NCBI GenBank assembly: GCA_040752395.1
Contig: JBFMHD010000021.1
Location: 1-20,034 of the forward strand
Direction of reading: 5' to 3'
DNA length: 20,034 nt
DNA from: JBFMHD01 sp040752395 [NCBI: Candidatus Hydrogenedentota bacterium]
GTDB lineage: Bacteria; JBFMHD01
Shown here: in pieces, positions 1 through 6,980 of the stretch
How the letters are laid out: each line of letters opens with the position of its first letter
How positions within the stretch are numbered: the stretch's first letter is position 1
Made by a program: the position numbers and the translations under genes
Notes under the pieces: generated by a model
Database searches by the model: none
Seen by the model: only the letters and a program-made list of their open reading frames with translations
Told to the model about the DNA's origin: nothing

Positions 1-2
1 AG

Positions 3-418
3 CAAAGTATACAACCACCAAAGAATTTTGACAAGTATTTAAATCACTTTAAATCCGTCTTTACTAAACCATCAGTATAATTCTTGGTATCATTGTCTGT
101 TCCGGTAAAAAGACGATAACAGCAATATCAGATTATCAATATCGTAAAGAAAAAGCGCTTGAACGGTTTGTCAACATGGTAGGGATTACTTTGAGTTTGC
201 TTACCCTATGGAGTCACCAGGAATACATCAGCAATAAACCAGAACTCTGGGATGCAATGCCCTGGTATACAATGAAAAAGACGGCTAGCGTGCATGATAT
301 GATTCATCAGTTTAAGAATAAATGTATTCAAAAATTAATTTTTGATAGTTTATATCACTTCCCTGTGAACCATAAAAAATTAGAATCATTATTTAATACC
401 TTGAAAATGGCTGCTTAA
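3..418 (+). pseudogene. Degenerate DDE transposase remnant (internal deletion and frameshift)
   Basis: Frame 3 (from base 3 to the stop at 78-80) reads as a transposase-like N-terminus containing DKYLNHFKSVFTKPS. Frame 2 then continues with ILGIIVCSGKKTITAIS from about base 77. The same frame runs without a stop to 418 and ends with LWDAMPWYTMKKTASVHDM and a short basic/hydrophobic tail. This looks like the beginning and the end of a DDE-superfamily transposase of about 400 residues, with the catalytic middle missing and one frameshift near bases 70-80. The only intact reading frame starts at ATG 176 and is 80 residues, too short to be active. The stop codon overlaps the stop of the convergent PorV-like fragment, so the element probably truncated that gene. 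The family call rests on overall pattern only; no catalytic Asp/Glu residues remain. The window edge cuts the 5' side. Confidence 0.6.
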
Positions 419-780
419 ATGAAATCCATTGACTTATTTTCTGCTAAAGTATAGTTTATTTTATCAAAAAGCGAGGAATAGCAAAATGCTATCTGATGTG
501 AATTGACTCTCCCAAGACCACCAGGGTTCCATTGCATAGCATAGAGGTTATCAGTCAAAGCTGCGCGGCTACCAGCTAAACCTATGGCCTCAGCATCGAG
601 TCCGGCCCGAAGGAACAGCATTGATGAAGTTGCTACGTTGCTGCTGTTCGCACTGGCAGATGGGGGTGATGGATAAAGAAAGGTTAAGGTTAAAAATGAA
701 AAGAAAAAAGAAGTAAATGTGAATAATCTTAATATTGTTTTAAGATAATTGCTGCAACAACGCCATAACTTTTTTGCCAA
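415..780 (-). CDS. PorV/PorQ-like outer-membrane protein, N-terminal fragment
   Basis: This 121-residue frame starts with TTG at 780; the codon before it is a stop, and there is no ATG before residue 54. It has a basic N-terminus, a long hydrophobic stretch (about residues 14-35) and an Ala/Ser-rich possible signal-peptidase site near residues 40-44. After that comes RAGLDAEAIGLAGSRAAL followed by QWNPGGLGR. The pair 'A..G.GG..A...D......WNP.GL' is the signature of the start of PorV/PorQ (UPF0164-like) outer-membrane beta-barrel proteins, which are usually about 300 residues or more. Only the signal peptide and first strands remain. The frame ends at 415, where it meets the transposase remnant tail-to-tail. 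It is most likely a non-functional fragment of a lost barrel protein. A purine-rich leader (781-880) precedes it. Confidence 0.6.
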   Translation of the reverse strand: MAKKLWRCCSNYLKTILRLFTFTSFFFSFLTLTFLYPSPPSASANSSNVATSSMLFLRAGLDAEAIGLAGSRAALTDNLYAMQWNPGGLGRVNSHQIAFCYSSLFDKINYTLAENKSMDFI

Positions 781-956
781 TTAATACCCACTTCTTCTTC
801 TCTCATCCACCCTCCTTACTCCTTTCCTCAACCTTAACCTCAACCTTTCCTTTCTGTAGTGCTCCCCGTTTGTCGAGACAATTTAGCAACAGAAGATTTT
901 TCATCTTTATTTATACTCTGGATATCAAATTTTCTATAATCAAATACTTACAGCTA
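781..956 (-). other. Spacer upstream of the PorV-like fragment; polypurine word array
   Basis: No gene is supported here. On the minus strand the stretch near the PorV start is strongly purine-rich, with AAGGTT/GAGGTT words. An 11-bp copy of AACCTTAACCT (830-840) is the exact reverse complement of bases 681-691 inside the signal-peptide coding part, so leader and coding region could pair in the mRNA. A TATAAA-like box occurs around 915-920 on the minus strand, but no convincing -35 partner was found. Confidence 0.3.
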
Positions 957-1607
957 TTATACTAATAATATATTTCTACGTTTACAAAGTTGAGTTATAT
1001 ACGGGTCTTTCACTAACGTTATCATAACTGCTTTCGGCTTTCTTAATCGCAGCTTCTTTACAACCATCTTATATTTATCTAAAAACCGTTCGATGTTTTC
1101 AACATCAGGCGTAGATTTTATCTCAAATACATAACTGGTTCCATTATATAACAATATATCGAATTCATATCTCCGCCCCTTTGGCCCTATCTCACCTCCA
1201 GTGTCAATTATCTTCTGCCTCAGCTTGAGATTTGAAGCATCAATATCTGTTATACCCATCGCTAATCTGATTGTACCTGCAATAGTATCTTCAAGATTCC
1301 GACCCGCTTTCATCTGAAACCCACCAACTACTGCCTGTGTCCAGCTGATACTATCATCAATCTTTTTAGTCAATATATCAAATCGTTTATCAACCTGTTC
1401 AAATCGTTTATCAACCTGTTCAAATCGTTTATCCATATCTTGCTGCATTAATACAAACCGTTTATCAACTTCTTCGAATCGTTTATCCATATCTTGCTGT
1501 AATAATTCAAATCGTTTATCGATTTTTATTAATGCTTCAGCTAAATCACCTTTGGTTACATAGCCGTTACTTTTATCTTTATACTCAATAACTTTTTTAT
1601 TATTCAT
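957..1607 (-). CDS. Coiled-coil protein with a PD-(D/E)XK nuclease-like C-terminal domain
   Basis: This is a 216-residue soluble protein. Residues 29-76 carry six copies of (I/M/V)DKRF, starting at 29, 40, 47, 58, 65 and 72. The spacing is therefore 11, 7, 11, 7, 7, a mixed hendecad/heptad coiled coil that is also visible as a 21-bp tandem repeat in the DNA near 1380-1435. The C-terminal half (about 95-216) has RRYEFDILLYN followed by YVFEIKS. This gives D150, E162 and K164, matching the D-X(n)-E-X-K catalytic pattern of PD-(D/E)XK nucleases. Short coiled-coil plus PD-(D/E)XK proteins of this kind (DUF3782-like) are widespread and mostly uncharacterised. The ATG at 1607 has an AAAAGG only two bases upstream, so initiation is weakly marked. 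It stands alone between the PorV fragment and the pilus locus. Biological role and substrate are unknown. Confidence 0.7.
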   Translation of the reverse strand: MNNKKVIEYKDKSNGYVTKGDLAEALIKIDKRFELLQQDMDKRFEEVDKRFVLMQQDMDKRFEQVDKRFEQVDKRFDILTKKIDDSISWTQAVVGGFQMKAGRNLEDTIAGTIRLAMGITDIDASNLKLRQKIIDTGGEIGPKGRRYEFDILLYNGTSYVFEIKSTPDVENIERFLDKYKMVVKKLRLRKPKAVMITLVKDPYITQLCKRRNILLV

Positions 1608-1651
1608 AACCTTTTAATAATAATATTTTCCAAATTCTGTCAATAACAATT

Positions 1652-1838
1652 TTTCGAGATTTCTGAAAAACCCTGTTTATCGCATCTAAAGATGCTTACT
1701 ACATTTTTTATTTTTCGTAAATTCGATATAATATATTAATGTAGTGAGGGTCACAAGACCCGTTCTTTAGTCTTTAGACCCGTTTTTTAGACTTTGGACC
1801 CGTCTTTAAAAAATGAGGTTTTTCAGAGATATTTTCGA
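1652..1838. repeat. Small inverted-repeat element (MITE-like) with internal tandem repeat
   Basis: TCTGAAAAACC at 1662-1672 is the perfect reverse complement of GGTTTTTCAGA at 1817-1827. Both copies have an imperfect extension that reaches a TCGA on the outer side (about 1652 and 1838). The enclosed ~185 bp contains no reading frame. It holds a GCATC/GATGC hairpin (1682-1695), an AT-rich stretch and three 20-bp tandem units. The layout resembles a miniature inverted-repeat element, but no convincing target-site duplication was found. Confidence 0.35.
1756..1815. repeat. Three 20-bp tandem units starting AGACCCGT
   Basis: AGACCCGT occurs at 1756 and 1776 and GGACCCGT at 1796, an exact 20-bp period. 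The units share a T-rich middle (TTCTTTAG or TTTTTTAG, then CTTT); the third diverges after its first 13 bases. A GGGTC at 1748-1752 can pair with the first GACCC (1757-1761) across a four-base loop, or alternatively with either of the other two. Confidence 0.6.
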
Positions 1839-1860
1839 TTTTATCTAAAGAAGATAATGA

Positions 1861-1991
1861 TAATGGGGTTCTGATTATTTTTTATTGATATTGTCATAAT
1901 TAAATTTTATAGCTAAAAACTTAACTATAATTAATATTAATCTTTTTTGAATTCAGAACTATCCCCTTTATTGTTAAGTTAAAAGATTAAT
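1861..1991. other. AT-rich spacer with several long-range complementary segments
   Basis: This is the gene-free part of the 1608-2015 spacer downstream of the PilP-like gene. AACTTAAC (1918-1925) complements GTTAAGTT (1973-1980), and ATTAATCTTTT (1936-1946) complements AAAAGATTAAT (1981-1991). Because the order is A-B-A'-B', the two helices are mutually exclusive or form a pseudoknot. A third pair, GGGGTTCTGA (1865-1874) with TCAGAAC plus CCCC (1953-1966), encloses the left arms. In the minus-strand transcript this would be the 3' end of the PilP message. Chance pairing in AT-rich DNA is possible. Confidence 0.25.
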
Positions 1992-2015
1992 AGGCTTTAT
2001 TATTATTAAAAAAAA

Positions 2016-2501
2016 CTACTCTGTATTCAGAATGAACTCGGTTTGAGATTTTATAAAACAGATGGAATGTTTGGTGATGGATTTTAGTTCGTAACCCTGA
2101 ACATTGTCACCAATTTTTGAGAATATGGTGGTGCCGTCAGAGAGCTGAATTATTGCAATGTCATTGTTCCCATCTATTAATACACCTTTGAGTATAAAAT
2201 CTGGTCCGGGTATAACAGGTTCCTCGAGTAAATCCGGAATAATCTCCTGTGGTGAGGGTTTAGAGGGCTGTAATTTAAACGGGTCGGTTACTTTAATCTC
2301 ATCTACCTCTACTTTTTTATTATGAAGTTTTGCAAACTCGTCCATTAAACCGCATATCTTTTTATGGTCATAATCGATTGAGCGAACGGTTATATCATTC
2401 GTTTTCTGGACATGTGATATGTCTGAATGCAGGGTAAATATAAACGTAACCAGACAGAATACTATAATGAAAAATGATAGGGTTGGTTTGACAGTATCCA
2501 T
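2016..2501 (-). CDS. PilP/GspC-like inner-membrane protein of the secretin system
   Basis: This 161-residue protein has one N-terminal membrane segment (about residues 8-24), a charged, Pro-rich linker (about 70-100) and a small beta domain (about 101-160). The beta domain contains FILKGVLIDGNNDIAIIQL followed by DGTTIFSKIGD. That matches the homology-region domain of GspC and the C-terminal domain of PilP, which contacts the N0 domain of the secretin in the periplasm. No lipobox is visible, so it resembles GspC (membrane-anchored) more than lipoprotein PilP. It is the last gene of the minus-strand trio, 41 bp after the PilO-like gene. That spacer carries the 7-bp word array, and the ATG has no recognisable Shine-Dalgarno sequence. 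Family call from architecture and position; sequence similarity is low. Confidence 0.65.
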   Translation of the reverse strand: MDTVKPTLSFFIIVFCLVTFIFTLHSDISHVQKTNDITVRSIDYDHKKICGLMDEFAKLHNKKVEVDEIKVTDPFKLQPSKPSPQEIIPDLLEEPVIPGPDFILKGVLIDGNNDIAIIQLSDGTTIFSKIGDNVQGYELKSITKHSICFIKSQTEFILNTE

Positions 2502-2545
2502 AAAATAATAAATCCGAAATAAATCTGTTTTGTGTTTCGAATTTA
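2502..2545 (-). repeat. 7-bp word array between the PilO-like and PilP-like genes
   Basis: Read on the minus strand, the PilO stop codon itself begins the array (TAAATTCG, then AAACACA, AAACAGA). It continues through TTTCGGATTTATT up to the PilP start. The TTTCGGATTT word directly before the start codon recurs upstream of 6981 and 7558. No Shine-Dalgarno sequence is seen between array and start codon. Confidence 0.5.
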
Positions 2546-3115
2546 GTATAAGAAATATATAACCAGGTCTACAAATAATGTCAACTGGTTAATTGAACCT
2601 GATTTTTTCAAACTTAACGAGTCTATCGTGTTTATAAATCTCGATTGCTTCATATCTTTTAAGAACCCGATAATGGATTTGAAATCCCCTGATAACGTAA
2701 CTCTAACTGGGTATTCACGATAATCCTGTTTAATGATAACTTCAAGTGGAATCAGTCTTATGAGTTGTAACGAGTTTGACTCAATTGCTTTATCTATCTC
2801 AGAAAAAAATAACGAACTTTTGTCTCGGTCTCCTAAATGTTTTGAAATGTACTCGTATTTTTTCTCTATCTCCTGCTTGAAACTCGTTATGTTCTCCTGT
2901 TCTTTTAACAATGAATCTATCTTTGCTATCTCGGTATTCAATGAATTGTAAACACCGAGCCTTGTATCTTTAATCTGTTTTAATGGTTTGATACCATAGT
3001 AATAAACAAGAATTATGCTTGCGGGTATCAACAGATAAACTATAACCCTCAAACTTATATAAAAAGTTAATCTCTTGTTCTTGTCCATTAAACTGAGCCT
3101 CTTTGACTGATTCAT
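2543..3115 (-). CDS. PilO/GspM-like inner-membrane assembly protein
   Basis: This 190-residue protein has a short basic cytoplasmic tail, a single membrane segment (about residues 20-40), a coiled-coil stretch (about 45-95) and a C-terminal alpha/beta domain (about 100-190). That is the PilO/GspM layout. PilO pairs with PilN in the periplasm to align the inner-membrane platform with the secretin. It begins only 9 bp after the PilM-PilN fusion stop. ATG 3115 has no Shine-Dalgarno sequence. ATG 3088 (residue 10) has AGAGG nine bases upstream and is an equally plausible start, giving 181 residues. The first nine residues (MNQSKRLSL) resemble the start of the upstream gene product (MNQKRRLYL), which may be coincidence. 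The call rests on architecture and gene order. Confidence 0.65.
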   Translation of the reverse strand: MNQSKRLSLMDKNKRLTFYISLRVIVYLLIPASIILVYYYGIKPLKQIKDTRLGVYNSLNTEIAKIDSLLKEQENITSFKQEIEKKYEYISKHLGDRDKSSLFFSEIDKAIESNSLQLIRLIPLEVIIKQDYREYPVRVTLSGDFKSIIGFLKDMKQSRFINTIDSLSLKKSGSINQLTLFVDLVIYFLY

Positions 3116-3124
3116 ATTTCGTAT

Positions 3125-4552
3125 CTATTTCATAACGAACTGTATTTGAAACATAATCTCTCCTTCATGGTATTCTGCACCTTTTAGCTCAACGTTTGAA
3201 AATTGTTGTGAATTCTCAAGATTTTTCATAAACTCAGTTATACCTGCATAACTCGTAGAACTACCTATAACCTCAAACCTGTGACCTGTTGCCAGTTCTT
3301 TCTCAAGTATAATTGCCTGGTTTTTCCCGGCTGAATCCTTCAATAGTTTCATATACGAAAACTGGTCTTTATCCTGAACAGTATCCCCGGGTTTCGAATT
3401 TATGTTAAGTTCTTTAAAGGCAATTTGTTCAGGCACCAGGTCTGACAGAGACTCAAGCAGAGATCCCCAGTCAGGCGTTACTGAGAGAGGATTATAAATA
3501 CTGAAAAATCTGCGAATTATATCCTGAACCCTGCTATCAACAGTTTTCAACTCCTCAATTTTTTTCAGTTTCTCTACATACACGGCATTGCTTCGTGATA
3601 TCTCCTCCTCGATTCTGTTTATATCCTCTCTATATCCTGTTATATACATACGTGAAATCAGAAACACCAGAATTATTGCTGTAATGCTTAACACAAGAGA
3701 ATGGCTGAGTCTCTTTTTCTCAGTTTTTATTAACCTCGTCTGTTCCGGGTAAAGGTCTTTCCCCACTCTTTTCATTGAACAGAGGACGTTATAAAGAAGG
3801 GTTGAAACATTTTGCATAACTTCAGGAAGCTCTTCGATACAAAACTGTTTATGGTCTAAAAATTTCATCTTCAGTTTCTGGATAAAATCATTATCTCCAA
3901 GCAGTATAAACCTTTTCACCGAGCCAGGTATTGCAAAAACGTAATCATACACATTCTTAAAAACGTTGTTTTTATCTATAACATTCTGTCTTAAGAGAAT
4001 CTCATCTTTCTGAACCAGTATAAAAGTCATAATGTTCTTATATATAAAAAATAGAGGTAGTGGTAAAGTAAGTGACCTGAAATACCTGGATTGTTTAATG
4101 AATCTCAAGATTATTAATGGTAGCGGCAAAATATAAATTATCTCGAACCCGTTCTGTTCAAATGACTGAATCAGGTCATTAATAAAATCTCTGGGTGCAT
4201 AATACAGCATTATATATTTTTTTGACTCGTAACCTGATCCCACATCTGCTATACCATAATACATATCATCAAGATTGATTTTCAGTTTGTCTTCAAATTC
4301 GGATTCAAGCACTTCTTTTTGGTTCGTGGATTTTAAAGTATCAGTCAGAGGGTATTGTCCTAAGTTTAAAGGCTGTCCATAAAGAGACACTCCTATAGAT
4401 ACAGGTGTCGGAGTAAAATCTTTTTTTATTGATGATATAACAGCATTAAAATCGTTGTTAACCAGGGTATATTCACGATAAACGTAGTCGTGATACAGAG
4501 CAGTAACAGTATTTTTGTTTACCACAAGATACAGACGTCTTTTTTGATTCAT
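3125..4552 (-). CDS. PilM-PilN fusion (GspL-like) inner-membrane protein
   Basis: This 475-residue protein has a cytoplasmic N-terminal part (about 1-280) with a divergent actin-like/PilM fold pattern, one membrane segment (about 284-303, SLVLSITAIILVFLIS), a coiled coil (about 306-345) and a periplasmic PilN-like domain. The PilN-like domain includes DWGSLLESLSDLVPEQI (about 361-377) and FEVIGSS (about 426-432). In type IV pili PilM and PilN are separate; in type II secretion GspL joins the two roles, so this gene is GspL-like. The chosen ATG at 4552 has AGAAGA about nine bases upstream. A TTG 30 bases further out lies close to the predicted transcription start and is less likely. It is the first gene of the minus-strand trio, divergent from the secretin. 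Classical actin-fold motifs are weak, so nucleotide binding is doubtful. Confidence 0.7.
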   Translation of the reverse strand: MNQKRRLYLVVNKNTVTALYHDYVYREYTLVNNDFNAVISSIKKDFTPTPVSIGVSLYGQPLNLGQYPLTDTLKSTNQKEVLESEFEDKLKINLDDMYYGIADVGSGYESKKYIMLYYAPRDFINDLIQSFEQNGFEIIYILPLPLIILRFIKQSRYFRSLTLPLPLFFIYKNIMTFILVQKDEILLRQNVIDKNNVFKNVYDYVFAIPGSVKRFILLGDNDFIQKLKMKFLDHKQFCIEELPEVMQNVSTLLYNVLCSMKRVGKDLYPEQTRLIKTEKKRLSHSLVLSITAIILVFLISRMYITGYREDINRIEEEISRSNAVYVEKLKKIEELKTVDSRVQDIIRRFFSIYNPLSVTPDWGSLLESLSDLVPEQIAFKELNINSKPGDTVQDKDQFSYMKLLKDSAGKNQAIILEKELATGHRFEVIGSSTSYAGITEFMKNLENSQQFSNVELKGAEYHEGEIMFQIQFVMK

Positions 4553-4564
4553 TGAACTATCTTC

Positions 4565-4593
4565 TGGACATAAATTTAACAAAATTGTATAAT
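4565..4593 (+). promoter_or_regulatory. Predicted promoter of the secretin gene (leaderless transcript)
   Basis: TGGACA (4565-4570) and TATAAT (4588-4593) are separated by exactly 17 bp. Position +1 would fall at about 4600, which is the A of the secretin ATG. No Shine-Dalgarno sequence precedes that ATG. A second TATAAT at 4594-4599 abuts the start codon. Both points suggest a leaderless mRNA. Confidence 0.5.
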
Positions 4594-4594
4594 T

Positions 4595-4623
4595 ATAATA
4601 TGAAAAAGATTTTATATTGTCTA
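4595..4623 (-). promoter_or_regulatory. Predicted promoter of the PilM-PilN operon, overlapping the divergent one
   Basis: On the minus strand TAGACA (4623-4618) and TATTAT (4600-4595) are 17 bp apart, each with one mismatch to consensus. The predicted start near 4588 leaves a leader of about 35 bases containing the AGAAGA ribosome-binding site. The -35 box lies inside the secretin signal-peptide codons. The predicted transcription start (4588) lies inside the secretin promoter's -10 box. Confidence 0.4.
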
Positions 4624-6330
4624 TTAATATTTAGCTGTTTTATATCTCTGGTATTTGCCGACCCTGACCTGTCGCCAAATATAACCCTGGATTTGAAAGA
4701 AGTGGATGCAAGAGACGTGTTCCGGGCAATAAGCACACAGAAAGAGTTGAACGTAGTTGTTGATGACAACGTTCAGGGTAAAGTGACACTTCATTTAAGT
4801 GACGCTACTGTAAAAGAAGCGTTTCAGGTCATACTTGAGCTTCTGAACGCAGAGATGGAAATAGAGGGGAACATATTAAAAATTAAACCAAAGGGAGAGG
4901 AGAAGATAGAGCCAGTAAAAAATATTGAGATAAAGTTGAGAGAAGATAATAAAATAGACGTAAATTTAAATAATGCTTCTGCTGAAGAAGTATTTAAGGA
5001 ATTATCTGATAAAACAGGAGAGAACATAGTTTTAAGTTCCGAGGTAACCGGCTCGGTTAAACTTGATTTAAAAGGCATAGAGTTCAACACTCTTTTAAAC
5101 GTGATAGCGGATCTGGTGTCTGCAAAGATAAAGAGAGAGGATAACATCTACAAAGTTATTCCCTATAGTAAAGAGGAGAAGAAGGAGTCAGAGTTCGACG
5201 TAGAGATAAAAGATGGGAGATTAAGTCTTAACGTGCAGGATATAGACATAAGTGAGCTTCTGAGAACCATAGCGGATAAATCCGGGTTTGATTTGATTCT
5301 GCTTGGTTCTGTGAAAGAAAAAGTGAACGTAAAACTGACTGATGTAGAACTGGATACTGCGCTCAATCTTATACTTCGCGGTACAAGGTTCGGGATAAGG
5401 ATAGAAGATAATCTTGTTACAATCGGAGAGAATCTGCCTGCTGCACCATCTGCTCCGGTTATTGGCCAGACATCAGTCATAAGATTGAGCTACATAAAAT
5501 CAGAAGAGATACCTTCGCTTTTACCACCTACAATTCCTGCACAGTCTCTTAAGGTTTTAAAGGAACAGAACTCTATAGCGTTTCGCGGTACTGACGAACA
5601 GATAAAAGAACTTGAAGAATTTGTGCATACCATAGACATAAAACCACCTGTGGTGATGCTTGATATGCTGATAGTGGATTATCTGGATAACGTGGACAAA
5701 AACATAAACTTTAGTTCTACGCTTGGAACCGGGGAGAACCAGATAACCGAGACATTGAGAGGCGACCAGGCCGGGTTTATAACCGCGAACGTGATAAGGT
5801 CTACGTGGAAAACGATTGATGACCAGTTTGCTATAACACTCCAGGCTTTGATAGACGAGAACAAAGCAGAGGTCAAGGCAGAACCGAGGATATCAACCGT
5901 AAGCGGTCAGGAAGCAAAGATACGCGTGGAGAACGAGGAATATTTCAGAGTGACCACAGGTAACGTTGAGACACCGTTAACACAGCTTGAAAAAGTTACT
6001 TCGGGAATATCGTTAACCATAACGCCTTACGTTGCTTCTGGTAATAACTCCATCACGGTAAAAATCAACGCTACTGTGAGCCAGCCTACAGGTACAACCG
6101 GGGACAATCTTCCTGCAATAAAAAGCCGGGAAGCTTCAACTCAACTTGTGGTAGATGATGGACAAACCATAGTTATCGGTGGTCTTCTTCAGTCAGTACA
6201 GTCCACGAGTGTGCAACGGTTCCCCATACTATCAAGCATACCCGTAGTCGGACTATTATTCAAGAACACCACAAAACAGGATAGGAAAAGTAACCTTGTT
6301 TTCTATATCACGCCTACTATAGTGAAGTAG
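4600..6330 (+). CDS. Secretin (PilQ/GspD family) with three tandem STN-like domains
   Basis: This 576-residue outer-membrane pore has a signal peptide (MKKILYCLLIFSCFISLVFA) with probable cleavage before DPD. Three tandem copies of an STN/N0-like fold follow, at about 27-96, 117-187 and 206-276. Each has a pattern like LDLKEVDARDVFRAIS, then a 'V.L.L..' strand, then an Ala/Leu-rich helix. A secretin N1-type domain spans about 290-350 (SVIRLSYIKSEEIPSLL). The C-terminal secretin gate/barrel domain spans about 405-575, with LVVDDGQTIVIGGLL and FPILSSIPVVGLLFKN as hallmark motifs. The C-terminus is complete (FYITPTIVK). The start at 4600 is chosen because the signal peptide begins there; an in-frame ATG 48 bases upstream falls inside the promoter. 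It is followed after 6 bp by a pilin-like gene. Canonical PilQ or GspD usually has one N0 domain, so the triplication is notable. Confidence 0.92.
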   Translation: MKKILYCLLIFSCFISLVFADPDLSPNITLDLKEVDARDVFRAISTQKELNVVVDDNVQGKVTLHLSDATVKEAFQVILELLNAEMEIEGNILKIKPKGEEKIEPVKNIEIKLREDNKIDVNLNNASAEEVFKELSDKTGENIVLSSEVTGSVKLDLKGIEFNTLLNVIADLVSAKIKREDNIYKVIPYSKEEKKESEFDVEIKDGRLSLNVQDIDISELLRTIADKSGFDLILLGSVKEKVNVKLTDVELDTALNLILRGTRFGIRIEDNLVTIGENLPAAPSAPVIGQTSVIRLSYIKSEEIPSLLPPTIPAQSLKVLKEQNSIAFRGTDEQIKELEEFVHTIDIKPPVVMLDMLIVDYLDNVDKNINFSSTLGTGENQITETLRGDQAGFITANVIRSTWKTIDDQFAITLQALIDENKAEVKAEPRISTVSGQEAKIRVENEEYFRVTTGNVETPLTQLEKVTSGISLTITPYVASGNNSITVKINATVSQPTGTTGDNLPAIKSREASTQLVVDDGQTIVIGGLLQSVQSTSVQRFPILSSIPVVGLLFKNTTKQDRKSNLVFYITPTIVK

Positions 6331-6336
6331 CCTCTT

Positions 6337-6852
6337 ATGAGAGAAATACGAAGTATGAGAGGAGTATCACTTGTAGAATTGCTTGTTACGATTGGAATAG
6401 TGGGGTGCGGAATCGTAATGATAATTAACGGCTACCATAGATATGTGAAAAATATCAACAATGTTGAGATACGCTTGCGCGCAGCTCAGGTGCTTGAGAA
6501 CATCAAAGAAGAAATAATGGTAAAAAAATATAAAGACAATTCTCCGAATATGGTGTTTGGTCCTGAGCCTGGAGAAATCCAGAAAATTAGAAGCACACTT
6601 AACGATATTGATGATTATAATGAGTTGTTTACTGAAGTGGTTGATTCCCACGGAGTACCGCCTGGTGGTTATGAAAACTATTTTATCCGGGTTGATGTAT
6701 ATAATTTTAACATAGAAGAAAATAAAGAAGTATCAAGGCTTGAAGATACGGGTACAAGAAAGATAGTGATACAGGTTTTGTATAAAGATAGGGTTATTAA
6801 CAAAGTTGAAATAATAAAAACAGATAGTGAGAAACCTTATGGAAATCACTAA
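6337..6852 (+). CDS. Type IV pilin-like/pseudopilin protein (GspI/PilV-like)
   Basis: This 171-residue protein has a type III prepilin leader of about nine residues (MREIRSMRG). The mature sequence begins VSLVELLVTIGIVGCGIVM, with Glu at position +5 of the mature protein as required for N-methylation and assembly. A soluble domain follows the hydrophobic helix. Prepilin peptidase would cleave after Gly9; the enzyme is not in this window. It starts 6 bp after the secretin stop and is probably co-transcribed with it. ATG 6337 is preferred; ATG 6355 would leave a leader of only three residues. Assignment to a particular pseudopilin (GspI versus PilV) is not possible from the sequence. Confidence 0.75.
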   Translation: MREIRSMRGVSLVELLVTIGIVGCGIVMIINGYHRYVKNINNVEIRLRAAQVLENIKEEIMVKKYKDNSPNMVFGPEPGEIQKIRSTLNDIDDYNELFTEVVDSHGVPPGGYENYFIRVDVYNFNIEENKEVSRLEDTGTRKIVIQVLYKDRVINKVEIIKTDSEKPYGNH

Positions 6853-6980
6853 ATACAAAATTCTAAATACTAAACGAACCCACATTTCAAATGACCAGAG
6901 ATTAAAATAATATGATTTAGAGACAAGAACGTTGCAGTTTGCTACAAACATTTTATTTCGGATTTCGAATTTATTATGTT
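6853..6980 (+). repeat. Spacer with 7-bp word array between two pilin-like genes
   Basis: After the stop codon come 7-bp steps AAATACA, AAATTCT, AAATACT. The right end carries TTTCGGATTTCGAATTTATT (6956-6975) immediately before the next start, again in 7-bp steps. Left A-rich and right T-rich words are partly complementary, so the spacer could fold. No ribosome-binding site is visible before ATG 6981. Confidence 0.5.

Noticed and set aside
781-880. Riboswitch in the purine-rich PorV leader
   Set aside because: No conserved aptamer core could be recognised; the sequence is low-complexity word repeats.
774-965. Small plus-strand reading frame rich in Phe/Ser/Leu
   Set aside because: It is the pyrimidine-rich complement of the PorV leader array and has no ribosome-binding site or family resemblance.
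1682-1710. Rho-independent terminator at the GCATC/GATGC hairpin
   Set aside because: There is no plus-strand gene upstream, the stem is only five pairs, and the T-rich stretch does not follow directly.
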